The notes: generated by a model not told the origin, from the letters alone. Shown: positions 1-9,805, numbered from the stretch's first letter. The stretch: DNA of 64,000 bases from Halovivax ruber XH-70 (GCF_000328525.1 NC_019964.1:3100001-3164000); one strand, 5' to 3'. Numbers and translations: made by a program.

Positions 1-13
1 CGTTCGTCCGGGC

Positions 14-1150
14 ATGACACAGACGCCAGTCATCGCGAAGGCGATCAGAACGCCACAGGGCAAAGAAGACGGCGTCTTCGCCGACGTTCGGAGCGAAGAC
101 CTCTCGATCCCGCTGATCAACCACATCCTCGAGGACACAGGGCTCACCGGCGAGGAGGTCGACGACCTGATGTGGGGCGTCGCCGGCCAGCGCGGCGAAC
201 AGGACAACAACGTCGCCCGAGTCATCTCGCTGCTGTCCGATCTCGGCGAGGGCGTTCCGGCGACGACGATCAACCGCTGGTGTGCCTCGTCGATGCAGGC
301 GCTGATCTCCGCCTCCGACGCGATCCGCGCGGGACAGCGTGACTGTATCATCGCCGGCGGCGTCGAGAACATGTCCCGCGTGCCGATGCAAGGTGGCGAG
401 CGGGCGCTCCATCCGCAACTCGCCGAAGAGTACGTCGTCACCGACCTCATGATGGGCATGACCGCCGAAGAGGTCGCCGAGCGCTACGAGGTCTCCCGGG
501 AGGCACAGGACGAGTACGCCGCGAAGAGCCAGCAGCGCGCCGTCGCGGCCACGGAGGAAGGGCGCTTCGACGACCAGATCCTCCCGATCGAGACCGAGGA
601 GGGGACGATCAGCGAGGACGAAGGCCTGCGTCCGGGAACGACGGCCGAGAAGTTGGCCGGACTCTCACCGGTCTTCACCGGCGACGGCTCCGTCACGGCC
701 GGCAACTCCTCGCAGATCTCCGACGGGGCCGCCGCGCTTCTGGTGACGAGTGAGGAGTTCGCCGACGAACACGACCTGGAGATTTTGGCCGAGGTCGGCG
801 ACAACAACGTCGCCGGCGTCGACCCCACCGTGATGGGCATCGGTCCGGTCCCCGCCACCCGTGGCCTCCTCGAACGTACCGGCCGCGAGATCGACGATTA
901 CGACCTCGTCGAACTCAACGAGGCCTTCGCCAGCCAGACCGTCTACGCCCGCGACGAACTCGGCATCGACCCCGAGATCTTCAACGTCAACGGCGGCGCC
1001 ATCGCCATCGGCCACCCGCTCGGCGCCTCCGGCGCCCGCCTGCCGGTCACGCTCATCCACGAGCTCTCCCAACGCGGCGGCGGACGCGGTCTCGCGACGC
1101 TCTGTGTCGGCTTTGGCCAGGGAGCGGCGATCGACTTCGAAGTTCGATAA
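14..1150 (+). CDS. Thiolase family protein (acetyl-CoA C-acyltransferase)
   Basis: A 378-residue thiolase, which cleaves or condenses acyl-CoA with acetyl-CoA in fatty acid or ketone metabolism. The nucleophilic cysteine is visible at about residue 90 (NRWCASSMQAL). The C-terminal catalytic motifs are GHPLGASG (His334) and CVGFGQG (Cys364). The length fits the family (about 380-400). Beta-oxidation and biosynthetic members cannot be told apart from sequence alone. An acyl-CoA ligase at 4162-6156 is the nearest gene likely to share the pathway. The start lies 13 bases from the window edge, so its promoter is not visible. Confidence 0.93.
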   Translation: MTQTPVIAKAIRTPQGKEDGVFADVRSEDLSIPLINHILEDTGLTGEEVDDLMWGVAGQRGEQDNNVARVISLLSDLGEGVPATTINRWCASSMQALISASDAIRAGQRDCIIAGGVENMSRVPMQGGERALHPQLAEEYVVTDLMMGMTAEEVAERYEVSREAQDEYAAKSQQRAVAATEEGRFDDQILPIETEEGTISEDEGLRPGTTAEKLAGLSPVFTGDGSVTAGNSSQISDGAAALLVTSEEFADEHDLEILAEVGDNNVAGVDPTVMGIGPVPATRGLLERTGREIDDYDLVELNEAFASQTVYARDELGIDPEIFNVNGGAIAIGHPLGASGARLPVTLIHELSQRGGGRGLATLCVGFGQGAAIDFEVR

Positions 1151-1221
1151 GCGGCGGACGGTGGCAGTACTCGACCGCGGGTGAGGCACACGATTTTGCC
1201 CCTCCGTCTCCTACCGGGGGT

Positions 1222-1593
1222 ATGGTCACTCCGTTGCTCGTCTTCCTGATCGCCGTTCCGGTCGGGATCCAGCTCCTGTTGGCCGCGTTCGTCCACTACG
1301 ACGCCGGTGACATCGGGATGAACGCCCGGAAGTGGGCGGCGATCGTCGGGGGAATTCCGATCGCCGGCCTGGCGATCTACCTGCTGGCCCGCAGCGAACA
1401 CTTCTACGATCCTGCCGACGATCCCTTTCGCGAACATACCCACGAGATTCATCCCTCCAGACGGGACGAACCGGTCGATCCGGCCGCGACACAGTCCGGG
1501 ACTGATCGAGGATCCGACGGTGACGCGACGTCGTCTGCGGCGCGACAGGCCGACAGCGGTGATGCAGCCGACGACCATCGAGACAATTCCTGA
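1222..1593 (+). CDS. Small membrane protein of unknown function
   Basis: A 123-residue protein not recognised as a named family. Two hydrophobic segments (about residues 5-25 and 38-57) are followed by a hydrophilic, Asp/Ser-rich tail of about 60 residues that is probably cytoplasmic. It lies 71 bases after the thiolase and 56 bases before another membrane protein, in the same direction, so it may be co-transcribed. The coding bias is typical for the genome. Confidence 0.7.
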   Translation: MVTPLLVFLIAVPVGIQLLLAAFVHYDAGDIGMNARKWAAIVGGIPIAGLAIYLLARSEHFYDPADDPFREHTHEIHPSRRDEPVDPAATQSGTDRGSDGDATSSAARQADSGDAADDHRDNS

Positions 1594-1649
1594 TTACAGC
1601 GCGCCACCCGGCCGGGAGAGTAATCCCACGTCGGAACGAGACAGCCCGT

Positions 1650-2630
1650 ATGGACGCGCCCGTTTCCTGGTCGTTCGATCCAGCCACCAATCCGACGCTC
1701 CGGTGGCTCGGATGGGGTCAGCTGGTGCTGGTCGACGGCTGGGCGGTCCTCGGGTCGATACTGCTGCTCGCGTCCCCCATCGTTCCGACTGGAATCGGCC
1801 CCATCGCCGGTTTCGTCACGGTGATACTCACCATCGGACGCGCGCAAGCGTGGGTCGAAACCGACGGTACCTGGCTGGACGGCGTCGAAGCCGATCTCGA
1901 TGCGGTCGCGAACCAACCCGTCCCACGACAGTTCTGGGGACGCTTCGAATCGACAGCCACGGCCGACAGTTTCGTCCCCGACGCGCCGGGGCAGACGCTA
2001 TACGACCATCGCAGAATCGTCGCACCGGCAGCCGCCGCCCTTCTGGGCGGGCTCGGCTACGCCATCGGCTGGGTGCTGATCGGACCAATTGTGGTCAGCG
2101 TCGCTGTGGTCGCCGGACTCGCGGGCGGACTCCTTTCGGGACTGCTTGACCGAGGCCGCGCGAGTGGGGAGATCGATCCCGCCGACGACCGGGTGACCTA
2201 CCGCGGTCGAACCCGGCCCCGGTCCTCGATCACGGACTGGTGGACGGTCCGCCTGGGCACGATCACTCTGCTTCGGTGTCGCGGCCCGCGCGGACTGGAC
2301 GAACCGACGTGGCTCGCGGTCCCGACCGATCGAGCACCAGCCGTCGCGGCGGCGCTCGCGACCGAGTCAGCGACGAGTACTGCAACCGATCGTGACGCCA
2401 GCGGGCCGACAGGAGGTGGCCACCGACTGAGACTGAAAGCCGCCATCGTCGGAGCCGAGGTCGCACTCATCGGCGTCGGTGCCGGGTTCGCTGGACAGTA
2501 CGTCCACCCGGGGACGACGTCCGGCTTCGTTCTCGTCGCGGTTTCCGGGGCCGCAGTCACCGCACTCCTCTCGATCGCGCTCCTCGTCGGCGTCGTCCGT
2601 GGCCGTGCTCGCCGGCGGACGACCCGCTAG
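1650..2630 (+). CDS. Hypothetical multi-pass membrane protein
   Basis: A 326-residue protein without a recognised family. Hydrophobic stretches occur at about residues 25-65 (two segments), 118-160 (two glycine/alanine-rich segments with a GxxxG-like pattern) and 265-315 (two segments). A soluble section of about 100 residues between the second and third pairs looks like a small beta-rich domain, resembling the PH-like parts of other haloarchaeal membrane proteins. The C-terminus is Arg-rich. No enzyme motif is visible. Confidence 0.75.
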   Translation: MDAPVSWSFDPATNPTLRWLGWGQLVLVDGWAVLGSILLLASPIVPTGIGPIAGFVTVILTIGRAQAWVETDGTWLDGVEADLDAVANQPVPRQFWGRFESTATADSFVPDAPGQTLYDHRRIVAPAAAALLGGLGYAIGWVLIGPIVVSVAVVAGLAGGLLSGLLDRGRASGEIDPADDRVTYRGRTRPRSSITDWWTVRLGTITLLRCRGPRGLDEPTWLAVPTDRAPAVAAALATESATSTATDRDASGPTGGGHRLRLKAAIVGAEVALIGVGAGFAGQYVHPGTTSGFVLVAVSGAAVTALLSIALLVGVVRGRARRRTTR

Positions 2631-2764
2631 TCGACCGATCGATCCTGACAGGCCCGAGTGTCGGTCCAACACGGATCCGCCCACACGACGGCCGGGACGA
2701 CCGAATCTTGTCGACCCACGCCACGTCGCACAGCACCTATACCGTGCCAGCGGAATGGCGGTCC

Positions 2765-3082
2765 ATGGCCGACGTCTACGACAAACTGGTTCGTGACGAG
2801 ATTCCAGCCATCATCGAAGCCGACGGCGACGAACCGACGATCCACCGCGCCGACGACGCGGCGTACCGCGAGCGGCTGGCCGACAAGCTAGACGAGGAGG
2901 TCACCGAGTTCCTCGAGAGCCGCGACGTCGAAGAGCTGGTGGACATCGTGGAAGTCGTCCACGCGATCCGGCGTGCGCGCGGTGTGAGCCTCGAGGAATT
3001 TCAGGAGAAACGTACCCGGAAAGCCGATCGGCGGGGCCGCTTTGAAGAACGAATCGTCCTCGAACGAGTCGAACGCTCGTAG
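2765..3082 (+). CDS. MazG-like nucleoside triphosphate pyrophosphohydrolase
   Basis: A 105-residue, all-alpha protein of the MazG / phosphoribosyl-ATP pyrophosphohydrolase-like group. It starts with YDKLVRDEIP, typical of small archaeal members, followed by an EExxE-type acidic helix (KLDEEVTEFLES) and EELVDIVEVVHAI, the expected metal-binding helices. Such enzymes release pyrophosphate from (d)NTPs, often as house-cleaning enzymes. The internal ATG at 2765 is chosen over an upstream start at 2708 because homologues begin with the KLVRDEIP segment and the preceding residues look non-coding. Confidence 0.85.
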   Translation: MADVYDKLVRDEIPAIIEADGDEPTIHRADDAAYRERLADKLDEEVTEFLESRDVEELVDIVEVVHAIRRARGVSLEEFQEKRTRKADRRGRFEERIVLERVERS

Positions 3083-3322
3083 CGACAGCCTGGCGGATAT
3101 CGATGCCGGCGGGTCACTCGGTGGGCGAAGTGACCGGACGTGACTCGGACGGACCACGGGACTGCCGCCACAACTAATTACGATCCCCGGGTCGAAGTAA
3201 ACGCTTGATCTTCGGAAGCGTCCGACTTCGGGCAGTCGTCGAGCACGGCGAGGTCGACACCGTCCGCGTCGGGCGATGTATCGCCTCCATAACAACGCGG
3301 TCACGACCCACCTGAACGGACG

Positions 3323-3922
3323 ATGTGGCCCTGGGAACACGTCCTCGTCGGCTACCTGGCGTACTCGCTGCTCGCGCACCTGTGGTGGCGCGACGGGCCG
3401 AGCGGGCTGGAAGCGATCGCCGTCGCCGTCGGCGCGCTCCTTCCCGATCTCGTCGACAAGCCGCTGGCCTGGGAGTTCGGCGTCTTCCAGTCGGGCTACG
3501 CCATCGGCCACTCGATCTTCTTCGCACTCCCAATTTCGCTCGCCGCCGGCGTGCTCGCCAGCCGGCTCGGCAAGCTCCGAGTCGGCGTCGCCCTCGCCGT
3601 CGGCTACCTGCTCCACCTGCCGGGTGACCTCCTCTACGGCTTCGTCCAGGACCGCGTCCTCTATCTACAGACTATCAGCTGGCCGTTCGGCACGGCTCCA
3701 CCGGCCGGCGACCCACCGGGCTTTCAGGAACGGCTCACCTACTTTCTGAGTGGCTATCGCGAGGAACTCGCGAGCGGCGACCTCTCGACGTACGTCCTGA
3801 TACAACTCGGACTGGCAGGACTCGTCGTGGCCCTCTGGCTCTACGACGGCGCACCGGTCCTCCGCGAGTGCCTCCGGGCTCTGAAGCGCCTTGGCCACCG
3901 GTTTCTGGCGGTTATAGGGTGA
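3323..3922 (+). CDS. Membrane-bound metal-dependent hydrolase (YdjM/DUF457-like)
   Basis: A 199-residue membrane protein resembling the YdjM / DUF457 group of inner-membrane metal-dependent hydrolases. Conserved His and Asp residues fall in short motifs: WEHVLVGYL near the N-terminus, LLPDLVDKP at about 38-46, IGHSIFF at about 60 and LLHLPGDLLYG at about 98. These alternate with hydrophobic helices, the usual pattern for a membrane-embedded metal site. The substrate is unknown. The 240 bases upstream hold no gene. Confidence 0.82.
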   Translation: MWPWEHVLVGYLAYSLLAHLWWRDGPSGLEAIAVAVGALLPDLVDKPLAWEFGVFQSGYAIGHSIFFALPISLAAGVLASRLGKLRVGVALAVGYLLHLPGDLLYGFVQDRVLYLQTISWPFGTAPPAGDPPGFQERLTYFLSGYREELASGDLSTYVLIQLGLAGLVVALWLYDGAPVLRECLRALKRLGHRFLAVIG

Positions 3923-4094
3923 CGCGGAACGGGATGGGCGCGGTGTCGCTGTCGGTGGGCCTTGCCGGGTCAGATCCGATGCGAGCGAAGAAGCGAGAGT
4001 ATAGTGAAGCGCCTCGAAAAACGCGAACGCCGAAGCGGTGAGCGATAGCATCTCAATCGACCGCCAGTGCAGGTGGTGCCTGCGGAGGCGGCCT

Positions 4095-4159
4095 TTTTCA
4101 TCGAAGTTTTTCGCGACGGGTCGCGCGAAGCGCGATCCCGATCGCGCAAAAAGTTCGTT
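4095..4159 (-). repeat. 3'-flanking repeat with internal hairpins, copy 1
   Basis: This lies immediately after the stop codon of the acyl-CoA ligase gene. On the minus strand it begins AACGAACTTTT and ends AAAACTTCGATGAAAA, with hairpins between (for example CGCGATC-CC-GATCGCG). The same outer blocks occur after polC at 24947-25006 with different inner stems. It may be a 3'-end or termination element, or a dispersed repeat. Confidence 0.7.
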
Positions 4160-4161
4160 GT

Positions 4162-6156
4162 TCAGTCCTCCGGATACATCGACTCGATACGATCCTCGAA
4201 GCGATCCGTGATCGTGCGGCGCTTCTTCTTCATCGTCGGCGTCATGAGGTCGTTTTCCTCGGTGAATTCGGTGCCGACGAGGCGGAACTTCTTGATGGTC
4301 TCGTAGTCCTCGAAGTGTTCGTTGACGCGATCGACTTCGTCGCGAACGTACTCGCGAACGCGGTCGTGGGTACAGGCGGCCTCCGGGTCGTCGGGCAGGT
4401 CGATGCCCTCCTCGGCGGCCCACTCGCGGACGTGTTCCATGTTGGGGACGACCAGCGCGGAGACGAACTTGCGGCCGTCGCCGACGACCATGCACTGTTC
4501 GACGACGGAACTCGCGGCGAAGCGGTCCTCGATGGGGCCGGGGGCGACGTTCTTGCCGGTCGAGAGGACGAGGATCTGTTTGGCGCGCTCGCGGAATTCG
4601 ATGTAGCCGTCGGGGCGTCGGTGGACGATGTCACCGGTGCGGAACCACTGCCCCGCGCGTTCGGGGGTCTCGAGTTCGCCGTGGACCTCGCCCGGCGCCT
4701 CGTCGATGTACGATCGCTCGGTGGCGCCCGGTTTGTTCCAGTAGCCCTCGCTCACGTTGGGACCGCGGACGACGAGTTCGCCCACCTCACCGGGGTCGCT
4801 GGCGAACGCATCGTCGTCGACGATGCTCTCGTCGACGGTCGTCTGGATGTCGACGACCGGTGGGCCGATCGTTCCGACCTTCGGGAAGCCTGGCGGGTTG
4901 ACCGAGACGACGGGTGCGGTCTCCGTGAGGCCGTAGCCTTCGTAGATCGGCAGGCCCATCGCGTGGTAGAGCGAGCAGAGTTCGGCCGAGAGGCTGCCGC
5001 CGCCGCTGATGAGCATCTCGATGTTGCCACCCAGGGCGTCGCGAACGGTCGAGAAGACGAGTTTGTCCGCGAGTTTGCGTTTGACGTCGAGGATCGGACC
5101 CGGGGAGTCGGTCTCCTGGTACTCGACGCCGACGTCGACCGCCCACTCGAAGATTTTCTCCTTGATCGCGGACTCGCTGGCCTGTTCGCGGATCGCATCG
5201 TAGATCTTCTCGTAGACCCGGGGGACGCTCGTCGCGCTCGTCGGTTCGACGGCGGCGAAGTCGTCCTGAAGGGTGTCCGGACTCTCCGCGTAGGCGACGC
5301 TGGCGCCACTGCCGAACATGAGGAAGTGACCCGAGGTTCGTTCGAAGACGTGTGCGAGCGGGAGGTACGAGACGACGCGCGTGTGTTCGTCGATCGACGG
5401 GACGTCGTCCGGCGTCTCCGGCTTGCGAGCGACGCGTTTGCGCACCTGCGTGACGTTCGCCCGGAAGTTTCGGTGGGTGAGCTGGACGCCCTTCGGCTTG
5501 CCGGTCGTCCCGCTGGTGTAGATCAGGCTCGCCAGATCGTCCATGTCGGGTTCGTCGAGCCACTCGCGGTAGGCCTCCGGATCGAAGACGTCGCTGCCGA
5601 TGTCGTAGACCTCCGCCAGCGTATAGACGTCGTCACGAGCAGTCGCTTCGTCGACGGTGTCCATCGTGACGATGAACGAGAGGTCGAGTTCGTCCTCCAC
5701 TTCGAGGACGCGATCGAGCATCTCCCCGTTCTCGACGACGACGGCGTCAGCACCGGCGTCGCCGAGGAGATACGAGACCTTCGAGGTGGACGAGCCGGCG
5801 TAGACGGTCGAGACGACCGCACCGATCGAGAGGAGCGAAAAGTCGGTCTGGGCCCACTCCATGCGCGTGTTGGCGAAGATGCCGACGCGGTCGCCACCAT
5901 CGATGCCCAGCTCGCGAAAGCCGGCCGCGAGTTTGCGAACGACGTCGCGCATTTCGCCGTACGTGATCGTCTCCCACTCGCCCGGTGGCGCCTGCGGGAG
6001 GATCGATCCAGTAATGGTCCGGTCGTAGATCCCGCCCTTGTAGAGCTGGGCGGGTCGATCCGGGTAGCGTTCCGCGGCGTCCTCGAACAGCCGGCCGAGG
6101 GTCGTCTCTCCAGTCACCTCGTCCTCGTAGTCGCGTTCCGTCGCCAGCAGGTCCAT
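4162..6156 (-). CDS. AMP-forming long-chain acyl-CoA synthetase
   Basis: A 664-residue member of the ANL superfamily that activates a fatty acid to acyl-AMP and then acyl-CoA. The P-loop TSGTTGKPKG is at about 214-223, GYGLTET lies in the middle, and the hinge region TGDIVHRRPDGYIEF with FRERAKQI follows. The C-terminal lysine region includes TMKKKRR. The length matches the FAA1/LC-FACS group. The ATG at 6156 is preferred to a GTG at 6177 because a TATA box at 6181-6190 lies about 28 bases before the ATG, as for a leaderless message. Confidence 0.93.
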   Translation of the reverse strand: MDLLATERDYEDEVTGETTLGRLFEDAAERYPDRPAQLYKGGIYDRTITGSILPQAPPGEWETITYGEMRDVVRKLAAGFRELGIDGGDRVGIFANTRMEWAQTDFSLLSIGAVVSTVYAGSSTSKVSYLLGDAGADAVVVENGEMLDRVLEVEDELDLSFIVTMDTVDEATARDDVYTLAEVYDIGSDVFDPEAYREWLDEPDMDDLASLIYTSGTTGKPKGVQLTHRNFRANVTQVRKRVARKPETPDDVPSIDEHTRVVSYLPLAHVFERTSGHFLMFGSGASVAYAESPDTLQDDFAAVEPTSATSVPRVYEKIYDAIREQASESAIKEKIFEWAVDVGVEYQETDSPGPILDVKRKLADKLVFSTVRDALGGNIEMLISGGGSLSAELCSLYHAMGLPIYEGYGLTETAPVVSVNPPGFPKVGTIGPPVVDIQTTVDESIVDDDAFASDPGEVGELVVRGPNVSEGYWNKPGATERSYIDEAPGEVHGELETPERAGQWFRTGDIVHRRPDGYIEFRERAKQILVLSTGKNVAPGPIEDRFAASSVVEQCMVVGDGRKFVSALVVPNMEHVREWAAEEGIDLPDDPEAACTHDRVREYVRDEVDRVNEHFEDYETIKKFRLVGTEFTEENDLMTPTMKKKRRTITDRFEDRIESMYPED

Positions 6157-6180
6157 ACTCGCGTGAGAGTCCCTCACGCA

Positions 6181-6190
6181 TGATAAAGCC
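6181..6190 (-). promoter_or_regulatory. TATA box of the acyl-CoA synthetase gene
   Basis: The minus strand reads GGCTTTATCA, centred about 29 bases before the ATG at 6156. The same GGCTTTAT form precedes genes at 36081 and 36199 at the same distance, supporting a leaderless transcript. Confidence 0.6.
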
Positions 6191-6334
6191 TGAGGATCCG
6201 GTTACCTATTTATCGGCGTTTATTCGCCGCCTGCTGGCGATCGACCCGGTGCAAGATCTGCAGCGATCCGAAGGGATAGTGTGGCGGCGGGCGGACACCC
6301 GCCGCAACCGTCGTGGACGCCTTACACAGGCATT

Positions 6335-7237
6335 TTACCCGTCAAGAGACGTCAGCACGCCGCGGACGTTCATCGAGACCTCACCACGGGCTTTCGTCTC
6401 GCCCCAGACGCGATCGAGGTCGGTCGCGTCCGCGAAGTGGTCGATCACGGCTTCGTCGGCACCAAGTTCCGCGCGCTTCTCCCTGACCGACTCGACCCAG
6501 GCGGAGAGCGTCTCCGCGTACGCATCGAGGACGTCACCGGTCTCGCGAGGGCCGAAGTGCGCGAAACAGAGCGTCGAGCGATCGAGGTCACGAATCGTCT
6601 CCACGTCGGCCAGACACTGCGCCAGGTCGAACTGCGGCGGCGGCGAGGTGGGCCGGATCTCGTCGATGGCGGGCACCCAGATGCCGGCCCCATCGGCGGT
6701 GAAGACGGCGTCGTTCGCGGGATCCTCGAAGACGAAGTGGTGCGGGGCGTGGCCAGGTGCGGCGTGGGCGCGCAACTCGTGGGTCCCGAGGTCGATGACA
6801 TCGCCATCCTCGTACGGTTCCATCCGATCCTCGGGCACCGGCTTCGGTTCGACGTAGTAGCGCCACTGGTCGCCGACCGCGGCCTTCGTCCCCTCGACGA
6901 GTCGCGACGGGTCAGTCACGTGGCGCGCGCCGTTGTGCGGGGCGTACACCGTCGCGTTCGGACACGCCTCGGCGAGGAAACCCGCCCCGCCGGCGTGGTC
7001 GAGATGGACGTGCGTCAGCACGATCGCCGCGAGGTCGTCGTGATCGATCCCCACCTCCTCGAGCGCGGCGAGGATGCGCTCGTAGTTCGTCCCGATCCCC
7101 GAGTCGACGATCGCCGGCCGCTCGTCGTCGATAAGGTAGACCGACCCGTACTCGGCCGTGTCGTACATCCCCGTATCGACGTAGTGGAGGTCCGTGCAGT
7201 CGCCGACCGTCACCCGGGTAACGTCGCCGATTCCCAT
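6335..7237 (-). CDS. MBL-fold metallo-hydrolase
   Basis: A 300-residue metallo-beta-lactamase-fold protein. The zinc-binding motif HVHLDHAGG is at residues 76-84 (His76, His78, Asp80, His81). Further metal ligands probably include the His in the HAAPGHAPHHF segment near 165-175. Family members include glyoxalase II-like hydrolases and lactonases; the substrate is not shown here. The ATG at 7237 is chosen because the preceding in-frame extension lacks family similarity and crosses an AT-rich promoter-like stretch near 7262-7275. Confidence 0.88.
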   Translation of the reverse strand: MGIGDVTRVTVGDCTDLHYVDTGMYDTAEYGSVYLIDDERPAIVDSGIGTNYERILAALEEVGIDHDDLAAIVLTHVHLDHAGGAGFLAEACPNATVYAPHNGARHVTDPSRLVEGTKAAVGDQWRYYVEPKPVPEDRMEPYEDGDVIDLGTHELRAHAAPGHAPHHFVFEDPANDAVFTADGAGIWVPAIDEIRPTSPPPQFDLAQCLADVETIRDLDRSTLCFAHFGPRETGDVLDAYAETLSAWVESVREKRAELGADEAVIDHFADATDLDRVWGETKARGEVSMNVRGVLTSLDG

Positions 7238-7325
7238 ACCACGATAGGGGACGGGCGGGGGCAAAAAGACTAGTTTCTCGGTCGGCCAGCAAGCGATCGG
7301 GGTCGTTTCGGGGAAAGACTGATGT

Positions 7326-7586
7326 GTGGTACCGACGAACACAGTGGTACTCGTGTACACGACCGACATCCGTGAAGACCCCGATCGCGGCCGCGCAGCG
7401 ACGGGGCCACTCGATGGGTCGGGATGCGATCACGAGCGAACGGTGTACGTCGAAAGCCGCGCTGGCGGGTCGCTCACCTGCCAGGAGTGCGGGACCGTGA
7501 TCCCGGACGACGACCGGGGCGACAGTAGCCCCGAGATCTCGGCTACCTGTCGCTGGGTACTCACCCGCGACGGTGGCCGGTACTGA
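7326..7586 (+). CDS. Small putative zinc-binding protein
   Basis: An 86-residue reading frame with a GTG start. A Cys/His pair (GCDHER, about 34-36) and a CQEC knuckle (about 52-55) could form one zinc site. It resembles the many small CxxC proteins of haloarchaea, but no family is recognised. It is divergent from the MBL-fold gene across about 90 bases. The start codon is uncertain. Confidence 0.5.
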   Translation: MVPTNTVVLVYTTDIREDPDRGRAATGPLDGSGCDHERTVYVESRAGGSLTCQECGTVIPDDDRGDSSPEISATCRWVLTRDGGRY

Positions 7587-7763
7587 CGGGTTCCAGTTCC
7601 CTCGACCCACCGACTCGCTCACCCGCAGACCACTCGCATTCTCGGTCGGCTACCGCCGGTTTCGTCGCTCCACGGGCTCGGCCACTCGGATGGACGTTCG
7701 CTGAATCAGTCGTTCACTGGACCAGTAGCCTGATGTAGCCTATCTTCGAACGAACAGGCGACC

Positions 7764-8210
7764 GTGTCGCCATCGACCGTCCTCGCCAGACTTGAGACGG
7801 CCGCGATCGTCGCAATCGGCGCGTTCGCGGGGGCAAACCTCCGTTTCGCCGTCGGCGACGTCGCCGGTTCGCTCGGCGGGACGCTCGCGGTGAACGTCCT
7901 GGCCAGCCTTCTGCTCGGGTTTCTCGTCTACGAGACGTATTATACGCCGGCGATCAGCCGGAAAGCGAAACTGCTCGTGACGACCGGGTTCCTCTCGTCG
8001 CTGTCGACCTACAGCGCGTTCGTCCTGGAGACGACGACGGGGGGCGGATCGGCAGACAACGGATTGGCGTTCGCGGATCCGATGCTCGCAATCGGCTACG
8101 TCGGAGCAACCTACGCGCTCGGTTTTGCAGCGGTGCTCGTCGGGCGATGGTTCGCGAGTCTCGTGGGGAACGGCCGCGACGAAGCGCCCACGGGAGGTGC
8201 GTCGGCATGA
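7764..8210 (+). CDS. crcB: CrcB/FEX-family fluoride channel subunit 1
   Basis: A 148-residue protein with four predicted membrane helices. The hallmark segments are GAFAGANLRF near residue 20, a central helix starting VNVLASLLLGF, and the polar track TTGFLSSLSTYSAFVLET, which corresponds to the conserved TTFSTF motif of Fluc fluoride channels. It exports fluoride as a dimer. The gene is immediately followed by a second crcB copy, as usual in haloarchaea, suggesting a heterodimeric channel. The start is GTG. No crcB-type fluoride riboswitch was recognised upstream. Confidence 0.88.
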   Translation: MSPSTVLARLETAAIVAIGAFAGANLRFAVGDVAGSLGGTLAVNVLASLLLGFLVYETYYTPAISRKAKLLVTTGFLSSLSTYSAFVLETTTGGGSADNGLAFADPMLAIGYVGATYALGFAAVLVGRWFASLVGNGRDEAPTGGASA

Positions 8211-8232
8211 ACGGATCTCGGGGTGTCGGCGC

Positions 8233-8604
8233 GTGATCGAGGCCCTCCTCGCGCCCGATCTCTCGCCCGCCCACCTCGTGGGGATCGGCGCGGCGGTCGG
8301 CGCCCTCCTCCGCCACTGGATCTATACCGAGATCGCCGGGGACGAGTTCCCCTGGCCGACGCTGATCGTCAACGCCCTCGGGAGCTTCGCGCTCGGCCTC
8401 CTGGCGTTTGGCGGGGTGGGACCCGCGACGATGCAGCTCCTCGGCGTCGGACTTTGCGGGGCGTTCACCACCTTCTCGACGTTCTCTGTCGAAACGGTGG
8501 GGCTGTGGGAGCGCGGCGAGCGGCGGGCGGCGACGACGAACGCCGTCGGCACCCTCGTCTGCTCGCTGGCCGGGCTGGGCGTGGCCGGTTGGCTCGTCGG
8601 ATGA
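8233..8604 (+). CDS. crcB: CrcB/FEX-family fluoride channel subunit 2
   Basis: A 123-residue Fluc-type channel subunit. The key segments are [11 protein letters not shown] near the N-terminus, [13 protein letters not shown], and the canonical fluoride track [13 protein letters not shown]. It follows the first crcB by only 22 bases. The chosen GTG start at 8233 puts the first helix at the N-terminus, as in the family; an in-frame extension upstream would run back into the first gene. The paired arrangement suggests one operon making a two-gene channel. Confidence 0.88.
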   Translation: MIEALLAPDLSPAHLVGIGAAVGALLRHWIYTEIAGDEFPWPTLIVNALGSFALGLLAFGGVGPATMQLLGVGLCGAFTTFSTFSVETVGLWERGERRAATTNAVGTLVCSLAGLGVAGWLVG

Positions 8605-8705
8605 AGGAAGCATCGGCAACCACCCGAAGTGTTCCAGAACCGGGTTCGCGAGGGGACTCCCCGGAGAGCGAGGGATATTTGGGCCGTCTGACCCTCGTTC
8701 CGACT

Positions 8706-9794
8706 ATGGACCTCACGCAGCGCCCCCGCCGGCTCCGGAGCGATCCCGTCCGGGATCTCGTCGGCGAGACGAGCCTCTCGCCGTCGGACCTGATCGCCCC
8801 GATCTTCGTCGACGCGACGACGGACGAGCGCGTCCCCATCGAGTCGATGCCGGGTCACGAACGCGTCCCCGTCGACGAGAGTGTCGCCCGCGTCGAGGAG
8901 GTGCTCGCGACCGGCGTCGAGGCCGTCATGGTCTTCGGTATCCCGCGCTCGAAGGACCCAACCGGGACCCGCGCCTGGGCCGAGGACGGCGTGGTTCAGG
9001 CGGCGATCCGCCGCATCACCGCCGAAACCGACGCGACCGTCTTCACGGACGTCTGTCTCTGCGAGTACACCGATCACGGCCACTGTGGCCCGCTGGAGGA
9101 CGGACTGGAGGCGGCACACGCGGCCGAGGGGGAGGGAGACAGCGACGGGGAGGCGGACGCCGACGGTACGTCCGGCCCGGGTATCCCACACGGGCATCGC
9201 GAACCCACGCTCACCGTCGACAACGACGCCGCCATCGAGAAACTCGCGCAGGTCGCCGTTTCGCACGCCGAGGCGGGCGCCCACGTCGTCGCTCCCAGCG
9301 CGTCGATGGACGGGATGGTCGGTGCGATTCGCGAGGGGCTCGACCGAGAGGGCTTCGAGTCGGTACCGATCATGTCCTACGCGGCGAAGTACCGGAGCGC
9401 ATTCTACGGCCCGTTCCGCGACGCCGCGGACGGCGCGCCGTCCTTCGGTGATCGGCGTCACTACCAGATGGATCCCGGGAACGCCCGCGAAGCTCGCCGT
9501 GAGGTCGCGCTGGACGTCGAAGAAGGTGCGGACGTGCTCATGGTCAAGCCTGCCCTCCCGTACCTCGACGTGATCGCCGACGTTCGCCGCGAGTTCGACC
9601 ACCCCGTCGCGGCGTACAACGTCTCCGGCGAGTACGCTATGCTCCACGCCGCCGCGGAGAACGGCTGGCTCGATCTCGAAGAAACGGCGTTCGAGTCGCT
9701 CCTCTCGATCAAACGCGCCGGCGCGGATCTGATTCTGACCTACTTCGCCGAAGACGTCGCAGACGGACTATCTGAGAAGCGCCCCCAGGCCTAA
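8706..9794 (+). CDS. hemB: Delta-aminolevulinic acid dehydratase (porphobilinogen synthase)
   Basis: A 362-residue HemB that condenses two 5-aminolevulinate molecules to porphobilinogen. The Schiff-base lysines are visible as Lys228 ([13 protein letters not shown]) and Lys281 ([11 protein letters not shown]). A cysteine-rich metal site ([14 protein letters not shown]) indicates a zinc-type enzyme. An acidic insertion of about 25 residues after that motif ([14 protein letters not shown]) is a halophilic addition. The ATG at 8706 is chosen because [11 protein letters not shown] is the usual haloarchaeal N-terminus. hemL, hemC and hemD lie downstream. Confidence 0.97.
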   Translation: MDLTQRPRRLRSDPVRDLVGETSLSPSDLIAPIFVDATTDERVPIESMPGHERVPVDESVARVEEVLATGVEAVMVFGIPRSKDPTGTRAWAEDGVVQAAIRRITAETDATVFTDVCLCEYTDHGHCGPLEDGLEAAHAAEGEGDSDGEADADGTSGPGIPHGHREPTLTVDNDAAIEKLAQVAVSHAEAGAHVVAPSASMDGMVGAIREGLDREGFESVPIMSYAAKYRSAFYGPFRDAADGAPSFGDRRHYQMDPGNAREARREVALDVEEGADVLMVKPALPYLDVIADVRREFDHPVAAYNVSGEYAMLHAAAENGWLDLEETAFESLLSIKRAGADLILTYFAEDVADGLSEKRPQA

Positions 9795-9805
9795 GATTCT
9801 ACGAT

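Noticed and set aside
4315-6183. Long open frames antisense to the acyl-CoA ligase, polC and the S9 peptidase
   Set aside because: High GC3 produces long mirror frames; their products have no recognisable domains, while the sense frames are well-known proteins.
7690-7763. Fluoride riboswitch before crcB
   Set aside because: The conserved crcB-motif pseudoknot sequence was not found in the 180 bases upstream.
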